Assembly (NCBI GenBank): GCA_964421875.1
Contig: CAYQZD010000015.1
Coordinates: forward strand, 1-46,409
Length of the DNA: 46,409 nucleotides
Reading direction: 5' to 3'
Source: CAYQZD01 sp964421875
Lineage (GTDB): Bacteria > Electryoneota > Tariuqbacteria > Tariuqbacterales > Tariuqbacteraceae
Within the stretch, counting starts at the first letter, position 1, and each line of letters begins with the position of its first letter. The position numbers were made by a program, and so were the translations under genes. The notes beneath the pieces were generated by a model that had not been told where the DNA came from, made no database searches, and saw only the letters and a program-made list of their open reading frames with translations. This document shows, one piece after another, positions 25,206 to 32,784 of the stretch.

Positions 25206-25987
25206 AATTGACCTATCTTCAAGCGTTATTATTGGGCGTTATCCAGGGGTTGACAGAATTCCTCCCCATCTCCAGTTCAGGGCATCTGGTGATCGGGCAG
25301 CATTTTCTGGGTTTGAGACAGCCCGAACTTTTCTTCGATGTAAGCGTCCATTTCGCCACCTTGATAGCCGTCCTGGTGTATTTCCGCAGTGAAGTCCTTA
25401 AGCTTGTCAGAGGGGCTTTCATCCCCAGGGAAACCGCCGGCAGGAAAACTCTCCTGCTGATTATCTTAGGAACCGTTCCCGCTGTCATCGTAGGATTCAC
25501 CCTGAACCGATTTATGGAATCCGCTTTCGGCAGTCCTAAAATGGCATCGGTGATGCTCTTGCTCACCGGTGTTATCCTATTGACTACCATCCCGGCGCGG
25601 CCCCGCGGTAAAAAGCTCTGGAGTCTGAAATGGCTCGACGCGGTATTGGTGGGAATAGCGCAGGCGGCCGCCATAATGCCGGGAATATCCCGCTCAGGCG
25701 CTACCATCGCCGCCAGCCTGCATCTGGGTATCGAACGCGACGATGCGGCGAGGTTCTCCTTTCTGCTCTCAATCCCGGCGATACTGGGCGCTGCAGTGTA
25801 TGAGGGAAAGGATGTCAGCGCCGTATCGTCTGACCAGCTATTGGTGGTTCTAACCGGAATGCTCGCCGCCGGAATCGTGGGTTATGCGGCGATACACATA
25901 ATGTTGAAGATTGTCAGTCAGGGACGTCTCCACTTTTTCGCGCCCTACTGTATCGCGCTGGGAATGATTGTGTTTTTCCTGACTTGA
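25202..25987 (+). CDS. uppP: undecaprenyl-diphosphatase
   Basis: Recycles the lipid carrier of peptidoglycan synthesis at the membrane. Motifs QGLTEFLPISSSGHL near the start and PGISRSGATI in the middle mark the BacA/UppP family. It is 261 residues with multiple hydrophobic segments. It starts at GTG 25202, sharing GTGA with the stop of the preceding exported protein, with GAGGAG just upstream. Confidence 0.95.
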   Translation: MKLTYLQALLLGVIQGLTEFLPISSSGHLVIGQHFLGLRQPELFFDVSVHFATLIAVLVYFRSEVLKLVRGAFIPRETAGRKTLLLIILGTVPAVIVGFTLNRFMESAFGSPKMASVMLLLTGVILLTTIPARPRGKKLWSLKWLDAVLVGIAQAAAIMPGISRSGATIAASLHLGIERDDAARFSFLLSIPAILGAAVYEGKDVSAVSSDQLLVVLTGMLAAGIVGYAAIHIMLKIVSQGRLHFFAPYCIALGMIVFFLT

Positions 25988-26045
25988 TGCAATGCGGTGC
26001 AGTTTACCCGCACGTAGTGGGTTTGAGAATATCGAAAACAATCAT

Positions 26046-26138
26046 TGTCATTGCGAGCGAAGCGAAGCAATCTTATTGATTAATATAGCCTTGAGGATTG
26101 TATCCTCCAGCCGTACGGATGATGTACTCACAATGACA
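26046..26138. repeat. TGTCATTGCGA inverted repeat, copy 3
   Basis: Ends TGTCATTGCGAG and TCACAATGACA. The interior shares CAGCCGTACGGATGATG with copy 1 at 6033-6129. Confidence 0.75.
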
Positions 26139-26233
26139 TTATCGGACTAACTATCCGCAGTCTGAGCCTTGAACAGTGGAGCCGGGATGGTCTCCATCCC
26201 GGCGGCATTCCCTTGATGTTGATTATTTGCCGT

Positions 26234-26259
26234 GGTGTCGGGTCTCCGCACCCGACACC
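26234..26259. repeat. GGTGTCGGGT hairpin repeat, copy 2
   Basis: Perfect 10-bp stem as at 18081-18106; the two copies differ only in the loop (CTCCGC here, CCCCGC there). Confidence 0.75.
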
Positions 26260-26353
26260 AAATGATTATTAATATTGAATATGCTGTCAATTGTGGAGAG
26301 TCAACAGCACATACTAAGCATTTGGGAAACAGCCTCTTCCAGAATATCAATAA

Positions 26354-27349
26354 ATGCTATATACTCAATTCAGCAAGAATATCGAATCGGGCGAAATCGC
26401 TCCGGTCTACTTTATAACCGGCGAGGAGTCGTACCTCCACCTCCAATGTCAGAACGCCTTGAAAACAGCCTTGATTCAACCCGGTGCGGAAGACTTCGAC
26501 CTGGAAGTGCTGGACGGCAGCGAGTTCCGCTACGACGCCTTCATCAACAGCCTCCGTTCCCTCCCCATAATGTCTCAGCGCCGGCTGCTGCTGTTGAAAC
26601 GATTCAACGAAGTCGACACCCGCAGGTATAAGAACATTACGGAAGCTCTGGAGGGAGACCTGAGTTCGGTGGTGGTGGCGCTGTCCTACGATGGAAAGCC
26701 CGATTTTAGAGTTAAATCGATTGCCGAACTTCGCGACCGTTACGCCTGGGTAAACCTCGCCGCGCCCAAAGGGGCTGAGTTCCAACGAATACTGCAGTCG
26801 ATAGTCCCTGAAAGGGAGCTGGACAGCGGACTGGTTTCCTTCCTGGCGGACTCCGAAGTTGACCTTTATCAGATAAGCGGCTGGCTCCGACAGGCGGACA
26901 ATATGGCGGATGCTGGCGAAAAACTCACGCTGGAGAGAATGCGGGACTTCATCGACCTCGGAGGCGCCGCCGACATCTGGCAGTTTTCCGACGCTGTCTC
27001 CGGCAGAGAGATGAAGCGGGCGCAGCACGCCCTGCTTGATATGCTGAGAAACCGCGAAAAGCCCGGCGCAATAATGTGGAGGCTGAAATCGCTGTTTGAA
27101 GATTTGAACCTGGCGCTGAAAATCAAGTCCCGCGGCGCCAGACCCGAAAAATACATTGACAAGAAAATTATGCACCCCTTTAAGCTGAAGAAACTCCTTG
27201 AACACAGCGGAAGTTATTCTGTGAAAGAAGTGGAAAGCGCCCTGTTGAAACTGCAGGAAACCGACGCCCGCCTGAAAAGCGCCGGGGGGGAAGACGAAGC
27301 CCTCTTAATCGAATTAGTGGATGAAATTATTGGCGGAGAAAAGCGATAA
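26354..27349 (+). CDS. holA: DNA polymerase III delta subunit
   Basis: Clamp-loader subunit that opens the sliding clamp. The N-terminal PVYFITGEESYLH motif (delta's degenerate P-loop), FNEVDTRRYKN and the C-terminal helical domain (SLFEDLNLALKIKSRG, LEHSGSYSVKEVESALLKL) fit HolA. Length 331 residues. The ECF sigma gene begins 29 nt before its stop, suggesting translational coupling of unrelated functions. Confidence 0.88.
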   Translation: MLYTQFSKNIESGEIAPVYFITGEESYLHLQCQNALKTALIQPGAEDFDLEVLDGSEFRYDAFINSLRSLPIMSQRRLLLLKRFNEVDTRRYKNITEALEGDLSSVVVALSYDGKPDFRVKSIAELRDRYAWVNLAAPKGAEFQRILQSIVPERELDSGLVSFLADSEVDLYQISGWLRQADNMADAGEKLTLERMRDFIDLGGAADIWQFSDAVSGREMKRAQHALLDMLRNREKPGAIMWRLKSLFEDLNLALKIKSRGARPEKYIDKKIMHPFKLKKLLEHSGSYSVKEVESALLKLQETDARLKSAGGEDEALLIELVDEIIGGEKR

Positions 27350-27941
27350 TAGAAAGAAAGTCAGCGATGAAGACCTGATTGAACGTTTCCAAAACGGTGA
27401 AATCAACGCCTTCAATGAACTGGTTGCCCGCTATAAAGACCCGCTGTTCAATTATGTGTCCCGTATGCTGAAAGATCCCGTGTTCGCCGAGGACATCGTT
27501 CAGGAGACCTTTGTCCGAGTCTACCGCAACCGAGACCGCTACCAGAAAATCGCCAAGTTCTCCACCTGGATTTACACCATCGCCATCAACCTCACTAAAA
27601 CCGAAATCAGGAGGCAGAATCTGCGCAGATTCTACTCCATCTCTCAATCCCCCGACGAAGGTAAAACCTTTGAGTTACCCGACACTAAGGTCAACATCGA
27701 AAAAGGAACGGAGGACACTATCATCGGTGAACATATCCGGGAGGCGATAGGAAAACTGCCAAAAACTTTTCGAGAAGTGATAATTTTACGGGATGTGCAG
27801 GAACTTTCCTATGAAGAGATAAGTAAAATAGTAGGAGTACCGTTAGGAACTATTAAATCTCGAGTCAACCGCGGCAGGAACCGCTTGCAAAAACTGCTGA
27901 AGCATGTTCTTTCGCCGCAGGAAAACTCTGGCGCACGCTAA
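27321..27941 (+). CDS. ECF-type RNA polymerase sigma factor (RpoE-like)
   Basis: Extracytoplasmic-function sigma factor. Region 2 (FNELVARYKDPLFNYVSRML, DIVQETFVRVYRN, FSTWIYTIAINLTKTEIRR) binds core polymerase and the -10 box; region 4 (LPKTFREVIILRDVQELSYE, GTIKSRVNRGRNRLQ) binds the -35. 206 residues. ATG 27321 lies inside holA; TTG 27330 is an alternative and nothing later is available before region 2. A zinc-type anti-sigma gene follows, the usual pairing. Confidence 0.93.
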   Translation: MKLLAEKSDNRKKVSDEDLIERFQNGEINAFNELVARYKDPLFNYVSRMLKDPVFAEDIVQETFVRVYRNRDRYQKIAKFSTWIYTIAINLTKTEIRRQNLRRFYSISQSPDEGKTFELPDTKVNIEKGTEDTIIGEHIREAIGKLPKTFREVIILRDVQELSYEEISKIVGVPLGTIKSRVNRGRNRLQKLLKHVLSPQENSGAR

Positions 27942-28255
27942 AAACCGGTTACCATTAAATTAGGAGTCTGCAATCGGTAATTGTTAAAGCTTCACCTTCT
28001 ACAACTCAAAACATAACCACATTATTCGCTGCCTGTTGACGAATCGCCGCCGAGCGGATTTCATCAATCTAAATCTTCGGCTGAGCTTGTGAGGCTTTCA
28101 CCGAAATGCAGAGGAGCGCCTGCCGTCACTATCTGATTCCCTGACATAATCCTCGCGGTGCTATTTAATTACGCTGCCGATTCTTGCCTTTGGGGAGGGG
28201 CGAATTTGAGCTTCAGAGGAGGGAGCTAAACCCTAATCTCATTGGGAGAAAGCTT
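27942..28255. other. gap between ECF sigma and anti-sigma genes
   Basis: About 310 bp with no recognised gene, promoter or strong hairpin. An upstream in-frame ATG at 28184 exists but the SD evidence favours 28256 for the anti-sigma gene. Confidence 0.4.
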
Positions 28256-28717
28256 ATGATATCTTGCGAAGATTATGAAAGCCGTTTCCCGTTTGAAAAT
28301 TCGCCCGAAATCGCAAGTCACCGTCAACAATGTCCGTTTTGTTCTTCCTTTACCTTGGAGATGAATAATCTCCACAACCTGCTCGCACAAGCCCCTAAAT
28401 ACCAAGCTCCTGCAGGATTTGAACTCCGACTCGACAAAAGGCTGAGTGAGCTTGAAACCGAGGGGAGCGCCCGGCAATGGAGTGTCGCGCCCCGCCTGCT
28501 TGCTTACGCCGCCGGAGTGGCGATGGTGTTGATAGCCGGCGCTATCTACGAGGAAACGCACGTGATGCAGCCGGGAACATTAGCGGTTGAAACCGCCGAA
28601 AAAGAGTCGCTCAACCTGGCCGCGGCGGAGCGCGATTCCACCGCTGAGGACAGCCTCAAAATCAAGGAATCCGGGACCGGACCCTGGAACGTCGAAACCG
28701 TCAGCGCCGGACGCTAA
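28256..28717 (+). CDS. putative anti-sigma factor with zinc-binding ZAS motif and one membrane helix
   Basis: Residues 3-32 hold the C...H-x3-C-x2-C pattern of zinc anti-sigma domains (CEDYESRF, HRQQCPFC). One membrane helix follows (LLAYAAGVAMVLIAGAIY) and an acidic Ser/Ala-rich tail outside the membrane ends the 153-residue protein. ATG 28256 is preceded by GGGAG at 8 nt. Directly downstream of the ECF sigma gene, it would hold that sigma at the membrane until a signal arrives. The target is inferred from position. Confidence 0.75.
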   Translation: MISCEDYESRFPFENSPEIASHRQQCPFCSSFTLEMNNLHNLLAQAPKYQAPAGFELRLDKRLSELETEGSARQWSVAPRLLAYAAGVAMVLIAGAIYEETHVMQPGTLAVETAEKESLNLAAAERDSTAEDSLKIKESGTGPWNVETVSAGR

Positions 28718-29030
28718 AAATATCTTACTTGACTCTCCCGGCGCTATTGCAGGGATAATTCACGATTGACCTGATTGCCCCGCGGTTTCCCATTGTATTA
28801 TTTTTAAAGTGGAAGGTGTCTATTCTTGCGGTAGCATTTATAGGATGAAGAACAAATGGACAGGATCGTCTGGTGAGGCTCTGCCTGAAGGTGGGAGCCT
28901 TTTTTTATTGGAGTCATTCTTGAAAAGAATGACAGAAAAAGGATGTCATTCCCGCGAAAGCGGGAATCCATCTTCTTGTATTTATAAGTGTTAAATGAAT
29001 CCTGTTATGCAGGAGCAGCGGAACCTCTTC
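28718..29030. other. 3' region of sigma/anti-sigma unit with possible small structured RNA
   Basis: No gene. 28806-28906 could form a compact structured RNA: TGTCTA (28817-28822) can pair with TGGACA (28857-28862), TTCTT with AAGAA, and a terminator hairpin follows (28876-28906). Further on are a GTCATTC/GAATGAC hairpin (about 28913-28933) and a TGTCATTCCCGC hairpin (28943-28970). The downstream gene is on the opposite strand. Confidence 0.4.
28876..28906 (+). terminator. Rho-independent terminator
   Basis: AGGCTC pairs with GAGCCT, with an inner GCC/GGT segment, followed directly by seven T. It lies about 160 nt past the anti-sigma stop and probably ends the sigma/anti-sigma transcript. Confidence 0.8.
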
Positions 29031-30017
29031 TCAATGAAAATATAACCTCTCCCCGCACTTCCCGCAGCTATTCCCCCGCAAGCCGCGCACCTTGGTCGTA
29101 TAACCCCAGCGCTCCACTAAAACTTCTCCGCAATGGGGGCATTCCGAATGAGCGCCCACATTGAGAGCGATATTCCCCACATAAACCCACTGCAGTTCCC
29201 GCTTGGCGAGCTGATATGCCCGCTCCAGAGTCTCGCTTTTCGTCGCCGGAGTATGCATTTTATAGCGGGGGAAATAGCGGGAAAAATGCAGGGGAATGTC
29301 CCTCCCCAATTCCGCGACCCAGTGAAGCGTCCGGTTAATCTGCTCCTCCGAATCGTTCTCGCCCGGAATTAACAACTGTGTCAGTTCCACGTGAATCCCG
29401 GCTTTGTAAGCGGCGGTGATGGTATCCAAAACCGGCTGAAGCCGCACTCCCCCGCAGAGGCGGCGGTAAAAACTGTCGTCCATCGACTTTAAATCGACAT
29501 TCATAGCGTCGATGAGGGGGATAAGCTTGGCGAAAGGCTCTGGATTGATGTATCCGTTGGTGACCAGGATGTTCGCCATACCGCGCTTGTGGAATTCGGC
29601 GCCGCAGTCCCGCACGAACTCATACCACATCAGCGGTTCGGTGTAGGTGTAGGCGATTCCGGTGGAGCCGTGCTGCTGAGCGACATCGGCTAATTCTATT
29701 GCGGTGACCTCGCGGGTGGGGATTCGGGATTGGGAAATTTCCCAATTCTGGCAGAATTTGCAGGAGAGGTTGCAGGAGTTGGGTCCTACCGAGAGGATGA
29801 GTTCCCCCGGACGGAAATGATAGAGCGGTTTTTTCTCGATAGGATCGAGGGCGACTGAAGCGGTGCGGCCGTAATTGGTGGCGTAGAGCTTTCCCCCGAT
29901 GTTCATCCGGCTCCGGCAATAGCCTTCCTGTCCCTCCCTCAGTTTACAGCCGCGGGGGCATATCTCGCATACCAGTCTGGAATCATCGCTGTGGTAAAAA
30001 GGCGCCTCGACCTTCAT
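29031..30017 (-). CDS. amrS: AmrS-type radical SAM protein (AmmeMemoRadiSam system)
   Basis: Radical SAM enzyme with the CNLSCKFC cluster motif after SVGPNS, preceded by the N-terminal CEICPRGCKLREGQEGYC block typical of AmrS. TYTEPLMWYEF and MNVDLKSM fit this family. A C-terminal zinc-ribbon-like segment (CPHCGE, CGKCGE) completes 328 residues. AmrS usually works with Memo and AMMECR1 proteins, but neither gene is nearby. It follows the cyclic-nucleotide-binding gene by 3 bp on the same strand. The reaction it catalyses cannot be told from the sequence. Confidence 0.9.
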   Translation of the reverse strand: MKVEAPFYHSDDSRLVCEICPRGCKLREGQEGYCRSRMNIGGKLYATNYGRTASVALDPIEKKPLYHFRPGELILSVGPNSCNLSCKFCQNWEISQSRIPTREVTAIELADVAQQHGSTGIAYTYTEPLMWYEFVRDCGAEFHKRGMANILVTNGYINPEPFAKLIPLIDAMNVDLKSMDDSFYRRLCGGVRLQPVLDTITAAYKAGIHVELTQLLIPGENDSEEQINRTLHWVAELGRDIPLHFSRYFPRYKMHTPATKSETLERAYQLAKRELQWVYVGNIALNVGAHSECPHCGEVLVERWGYTTKVRGLRGNSCGKCGERLYFH

Positions 30018-30020
30018 CGC

Positions 30021-30641
30021 TCATAGCTCCAGGTCCTTCGATTTCCAACCTTTTTTGAATAGTCCTTTGGCTGATACATCTTCCAAATCCTCGTCCGAAA
30101 TCCGGGCACGGAAATGGTCGTCGGAATCGCGCTTCATTTCTCTTATCTTGCGCACTTTGTCGCCGGCGCGGTCCAGAGTGTCGGCTACCTGACGCAGCTC
30201 CTGCTTCTCCCTAGTGGCTTCCTCAAGCTGCTGCTTGGTTTTTTCCAACTCCTCCTGCAGCGAATCGAAGCGCTGCTGGATTTCCGAATAACCGTCATCC
30301 AGATTCACCAGCCGCTCCGCCATAGTGCGCAAAATCTTCTGAGTGATAGAAGGGAACTTCTTCAAAATCCCGTCGATACCCCCGCGATACACCACCACCT
30401 CGCTTTCGGTATCAGCTTTTACGGTGCATGTTCGAGGCATTCCCAGAATCGAACTCATCTCCCCAAACACTGTCCCCCGGCCGGTGATGTCGGATACCTT
30501 AGTTTCCCCCTTGTAGACGCCCAGTGTTCCGTTGGTGAGGATGTAGATGAAATTGGAACCCTGGCCCTCTTTGAGAATCGTTTCTCCCGGGTCATACCGA
30601 AAGCAATCCCCGGGAAACATGGTTGACCTTGCCCTCTGCAC
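30021..30641 (-). CDS. cyclic-nucleotide-binding domain protein with coiled coil
   Basis: Residues about 10-110 form a CNB-type beta roll (DPGETILKEGQGSNFIYILT, GRGTVFGEMSSILGMPRTCT). A long coiled coil (about 115-165; SLQEELEKTKQQLEEATREK) follows, then a basic tail. There is no DNA-binding HTH, so it is not a CRP-type regulator; it is more likely a sensor or scaffold. Start GTG 30641 with GGAG 9 nt upstream, or ATG 30620 with AAGG 6 nt upstream. It forms a two-gene operon with amrS. Residues for cAMP binding (the RA pair) are not convincingly present; RTCT occupies that position. Confidence 0.8.
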   Translation of the reverse strand: MQRARSTMFPGDCFRYDPGETILKEGQGSNFIYILTNGTLGVYKGETKVSDITGRGTVFGEMSSILGMPRTCTVKADTESEVVVYRGGIDGILKKFPSITQKILRTMAERLVNLDDGYSEIQQRFDSLQEELEKTKQQLEEATREKQELRQVADTLDRAGDKVRKIREMKRDSDDHFRARISDEDLEDVSAKGLFKKGWKSKDLEL

Positions 30642-31013
30642 TTTACTGGACTCCGAATTTTATTACAAAAAGATTATTTATCCTGAAAATAGAGGTAGCG
30701 CAAATTCGCGAGCCGTGAATTCTCATCTTAAGTTGTGCGAGGTCGCGAAAGAGACCCTCGCATGAGGGTTTGTCCTCTCCCCTCGCAGCGTGTTTTGGTC
30801 AATCTATGTTAAGTTAGGTTTTTTGCGCGAATAATCGGAGGAAACCGGATTTCAATCCGAAAATAGAATGTAAGTCGGCTTATTCAAAGCCGATATCATC
30901 AAATGTCTGTAACAGTATAGCTATATGAAGTCATAAGCAAGATAGTCATTCCGGCGCAGCCAGAATGACACTTGCACTTCACATCGGTAGATTGATACAA
31001 ATGTCTTAATAGT
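30642..31013. other. intergenic region between tig and the cyclic-nucleotide-binding gene
   Basis: No gene. Holds hairpins ACCCTC/GAGGGT (about 30752-30767), CGGATT/AATCCG (near 30848), TCGGCTT/AAGCCGA (about 30873-30891) and a GTCATTC/GAATGAC repeat (30944-30968). No convincing promoter for the minus-strand genes was placed. Confidence 0.45.
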
Positions 31014-32300
31014 CTAATCTCCGGGGGTTCCCATAAATTCTCGGTATGGAACCTTACGAGTGGATATTTTTGCTTTGCCCTCCAGAAATTCCAATACTTT
31101 CCGCTCCTCAATATCATCGCGCATCCGGTCCTGCTGTTTCTCTTCCTTATAAATGCTCTTCACCGTTTCAATGCTGTAACCGCCGCTCTCGGCTATCCGT
31201 TCCAGTTCAGCCTCCATCTCCTCCGGCGCCGCCGCCAACTCGAATTCCTTTATCAGCTTTTTGCGCAGCAGATACCATTTAAGATTTCTGATGGCTGAAT
31301 TACGGTAATTCTCCCGGAAACTCTTCTCGTCGATTTTTTCACCGTTGCGCCGCGCCCCCTCCATCATGCGGTCCAGATACATATCTATCATCGAGGGCGG
31401 CACGTCCACCCGGTTGTGTTCAACCAGATGTTCCACCATCCGCCCGAACATCCGAGCCCTGGCGCGCTGGCCGCTGCGAACCTGGAGATGGCTCATTACA
31501 CCCTCCTGAAGCTGTGCCAGCGTCTGGAATTTCTCATCAACACTCCGGGCGAAATCATCGTCCACCTCTGGCAGTTCCTTGGTTTTGACTTCAATGATTT
31601 CAAAGTTGTAGAATTTTTCCTCTCCCTTTTCTCCCTCCTCCTCGTTTGCAGGGATAGTGGAGGCTATGCTGTCCCCGGCGCGGCTGCCCAGCAGCTTCTC
31701 ATCGGCATCGGGTCCGAACTGCCCCTTCCCCGCCTCCAGAGGGATATCCTTCCAACTGTGAGTCAGCACCGGCACTCCGGTCTTGTCCATCTCCTGAATG
31801 TTGACCGTGAGCAGGTCTCCCGGCTTCACCGGTTCATCGCTGGAGCTGACTATAGCGCGCTCTTCCCGCAATACGCTGATTCCGGTATCGATATCCTCAT
31901 CCTCAATCTGGACGTCTTCGATAAAAGTGTTAATGTTATCCAAACCCTGAAGTTCGATTTCAGGCTCCACCTCGACCAAGACTCTGAAGGTGAAGGGATT
32001 ATCCCCGCTGTAATCGTACTCGGTGATATCACCGGGGGAGATGGCTTCAATGTTCTCCTGATTCAACGCTTCCTTGTAAAACTGTTGCAGAGCTTTGTCC
32101 ACGGATTCGGCTTCGATAACTTTCCCATACATCTTCTTAATGAGGCCCGCGGGAATCTTGCCGGAGCGGAAACCATCCATCTTAACCTTCTTTCGGTACT
32201 CGTTGAATGTCGCGGAAAGAAGGGAATCCCAACGCTCCCGGGGAACCTCGACCAGCATTTCAATCTGATAACTCTCGACCTGTTTCGTTTCTACCTTCAA
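31014..32300 (-). CDS. tig: trigger factor
   Basis: Ribosome-bound chaperone and peptidyl-prolyl isomerase. The N-terminal ribosome-binding signature is KMDGFRSGKIP, a central FKBP-like domain covers about 150-245 (KPGDLLTVNI), and a helical C-terminal arm follows. 428 residues, normal. The start appears to be TTG (no ATG precedes the conserved N-terminus), with GAGGA about 5 nt upstream. tRNA-Leu lies 106 bp upstream on the same strand. clpP, often next to tig, is not here. Confidence 0.95.
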   Translation of the reverse strand: MKVETKQVESYQIEMLVEVPRERWDSLLSATFNEYRKKVKMDGFRSGKIPAGLIKKMYGKVIEAESVDKALQQFYKEALNQENIEAISPGDITEYDYSGDNPFTFRVLVEVEPEIELQGLDNINTFIEDVQIEDEDIDTGISVLREERAIVSSSDEPVKPGDLLTVNIQEMDKTGVPVLTHSWKDIPLEAGKGQFGPDADEKLLGSRAGDSIASTIPANEEEGEKGEEKFYNFEIIEVKTKELPEVDDDFARSVDEKFQTLAQLQEGVMSHLQVRSGQRARARMFGRMVEHLVEHNRVDVPPSMIDMYLDRMMEGARRNGEKIDEKSFRENYRNSAIRNLKWYLLRKKLIKEFELAAAPEEMEAELERIAESGGYSIETVKSIYKEEKQQDRMRDDIEERKVLEFLEGKAKISTRKVPYREFMGTPGD

Positions 32301-32406
32301 TCTTATCCTCTATTGTCTTAATTATAATGACTTGAACGCTTCATCATCTGGTATCGTTTCATTCTACAAGATGCATCGCCGCGGTAATATGTCAACGGCT
32401 TATCCG

Positions 32407-32488
32407 TGCGAAAGGGGGGACTCGAACCCCCATGTCCGAAGACACTGGATCCTAAATCCAGCGCGTATGCCAGTTCCGCCACTTTCGC
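32407..32488 (-). tRNA. tRNA-Leu (UAG)
   Basis: 82-nt class II tRNA on the minus strand: acceptor GCGAAAG/CTTTCGC, anticodon loop TTTAGGA (anticodon TAG), variable arm around TGTCTTCGGACA, and T-loop GTTCGAGTC. Discriminator A; CCA is not encoded. An A+T-rich TTGATT/TATAAA pair with a 15-nt gap upstream may be its promoter, but the spacing is poor. Confidence 0.94.
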
Positions 32489-32784
32489 CCGCAGAAAAAT
32501 GCGGTAAGTCTTAAACCCTAAATTTATAGAATATTTATCTGAAAATCAAGTAAAAGAATGCCTGAGCGCCGCAGTTTCTGAGATAATTAATTTAAATTAG
32601 GATTTGGGATATTGGATTTTATAAGGGGAGAACGACCGTTCGCCCTTGACCCATGCTCCGCCGTGGGAATGCCTTAAGGTATTTCTCGGTCGGTTCTTGA
32701 TAAAGTTATCTAATTTGTTTAATATATTAGCTTATATTCGGTAAAAGTTCGTTATGTAGGTGTAATTTTCCTTATAATAAGGAG
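32489..32784. other. divergent intergenic region upstream of the TolC-like gene
   Basis: About 300 bp without a gene, separating tRNA-Leu (minus) from the TolC-family gene (plus). It holds the plus-strand promoter at 32697-32725. Confidence 0.5.
32697..32725 (+). promoter_or_regulatory. sigma-70-type promoter
   Basis: TTGATA (32697-32702), 17-nt spacer, TAATAT (32720-32725). About 55 nt of leader precede the TolC-family gene. Confidence 0.6.

Larger units (their letters stand above)
25988..26353. other. repeat-rich intergenic region between uppP and holA
   Basis: No gene. Carries, in order, a TGTCATTGCGAG inverted repeat (26046-26138), GCCGGGATGG/CCATCCCGGC hairpin (26181-26203), GGTGTCGGGT hairpin (26234-26259) and a GCTGTC/GACAGC-type element (26283-26308), the last also found at 44433-44458. 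Confidence 0.6.

Noticed and set aside
26357..27205. 282-codon open frame on the minus strand
   Set aside because: It is fully antisense to holA, whose product has clear delta-subunit motifs; the minus-strand protein resembles no family.
28766..28801. TTGACC ... TATTAT as a promoter for the possible small RNA
   Set aside because: The spacer is 24 nt, too long for sigma-70; alternative -35 choices match poorly.
31416..32321. 301-codon open frame on the plus strand
   Set aside because: Antisense to trigger factor; the low stop-codon density of the opposite frame explains it.
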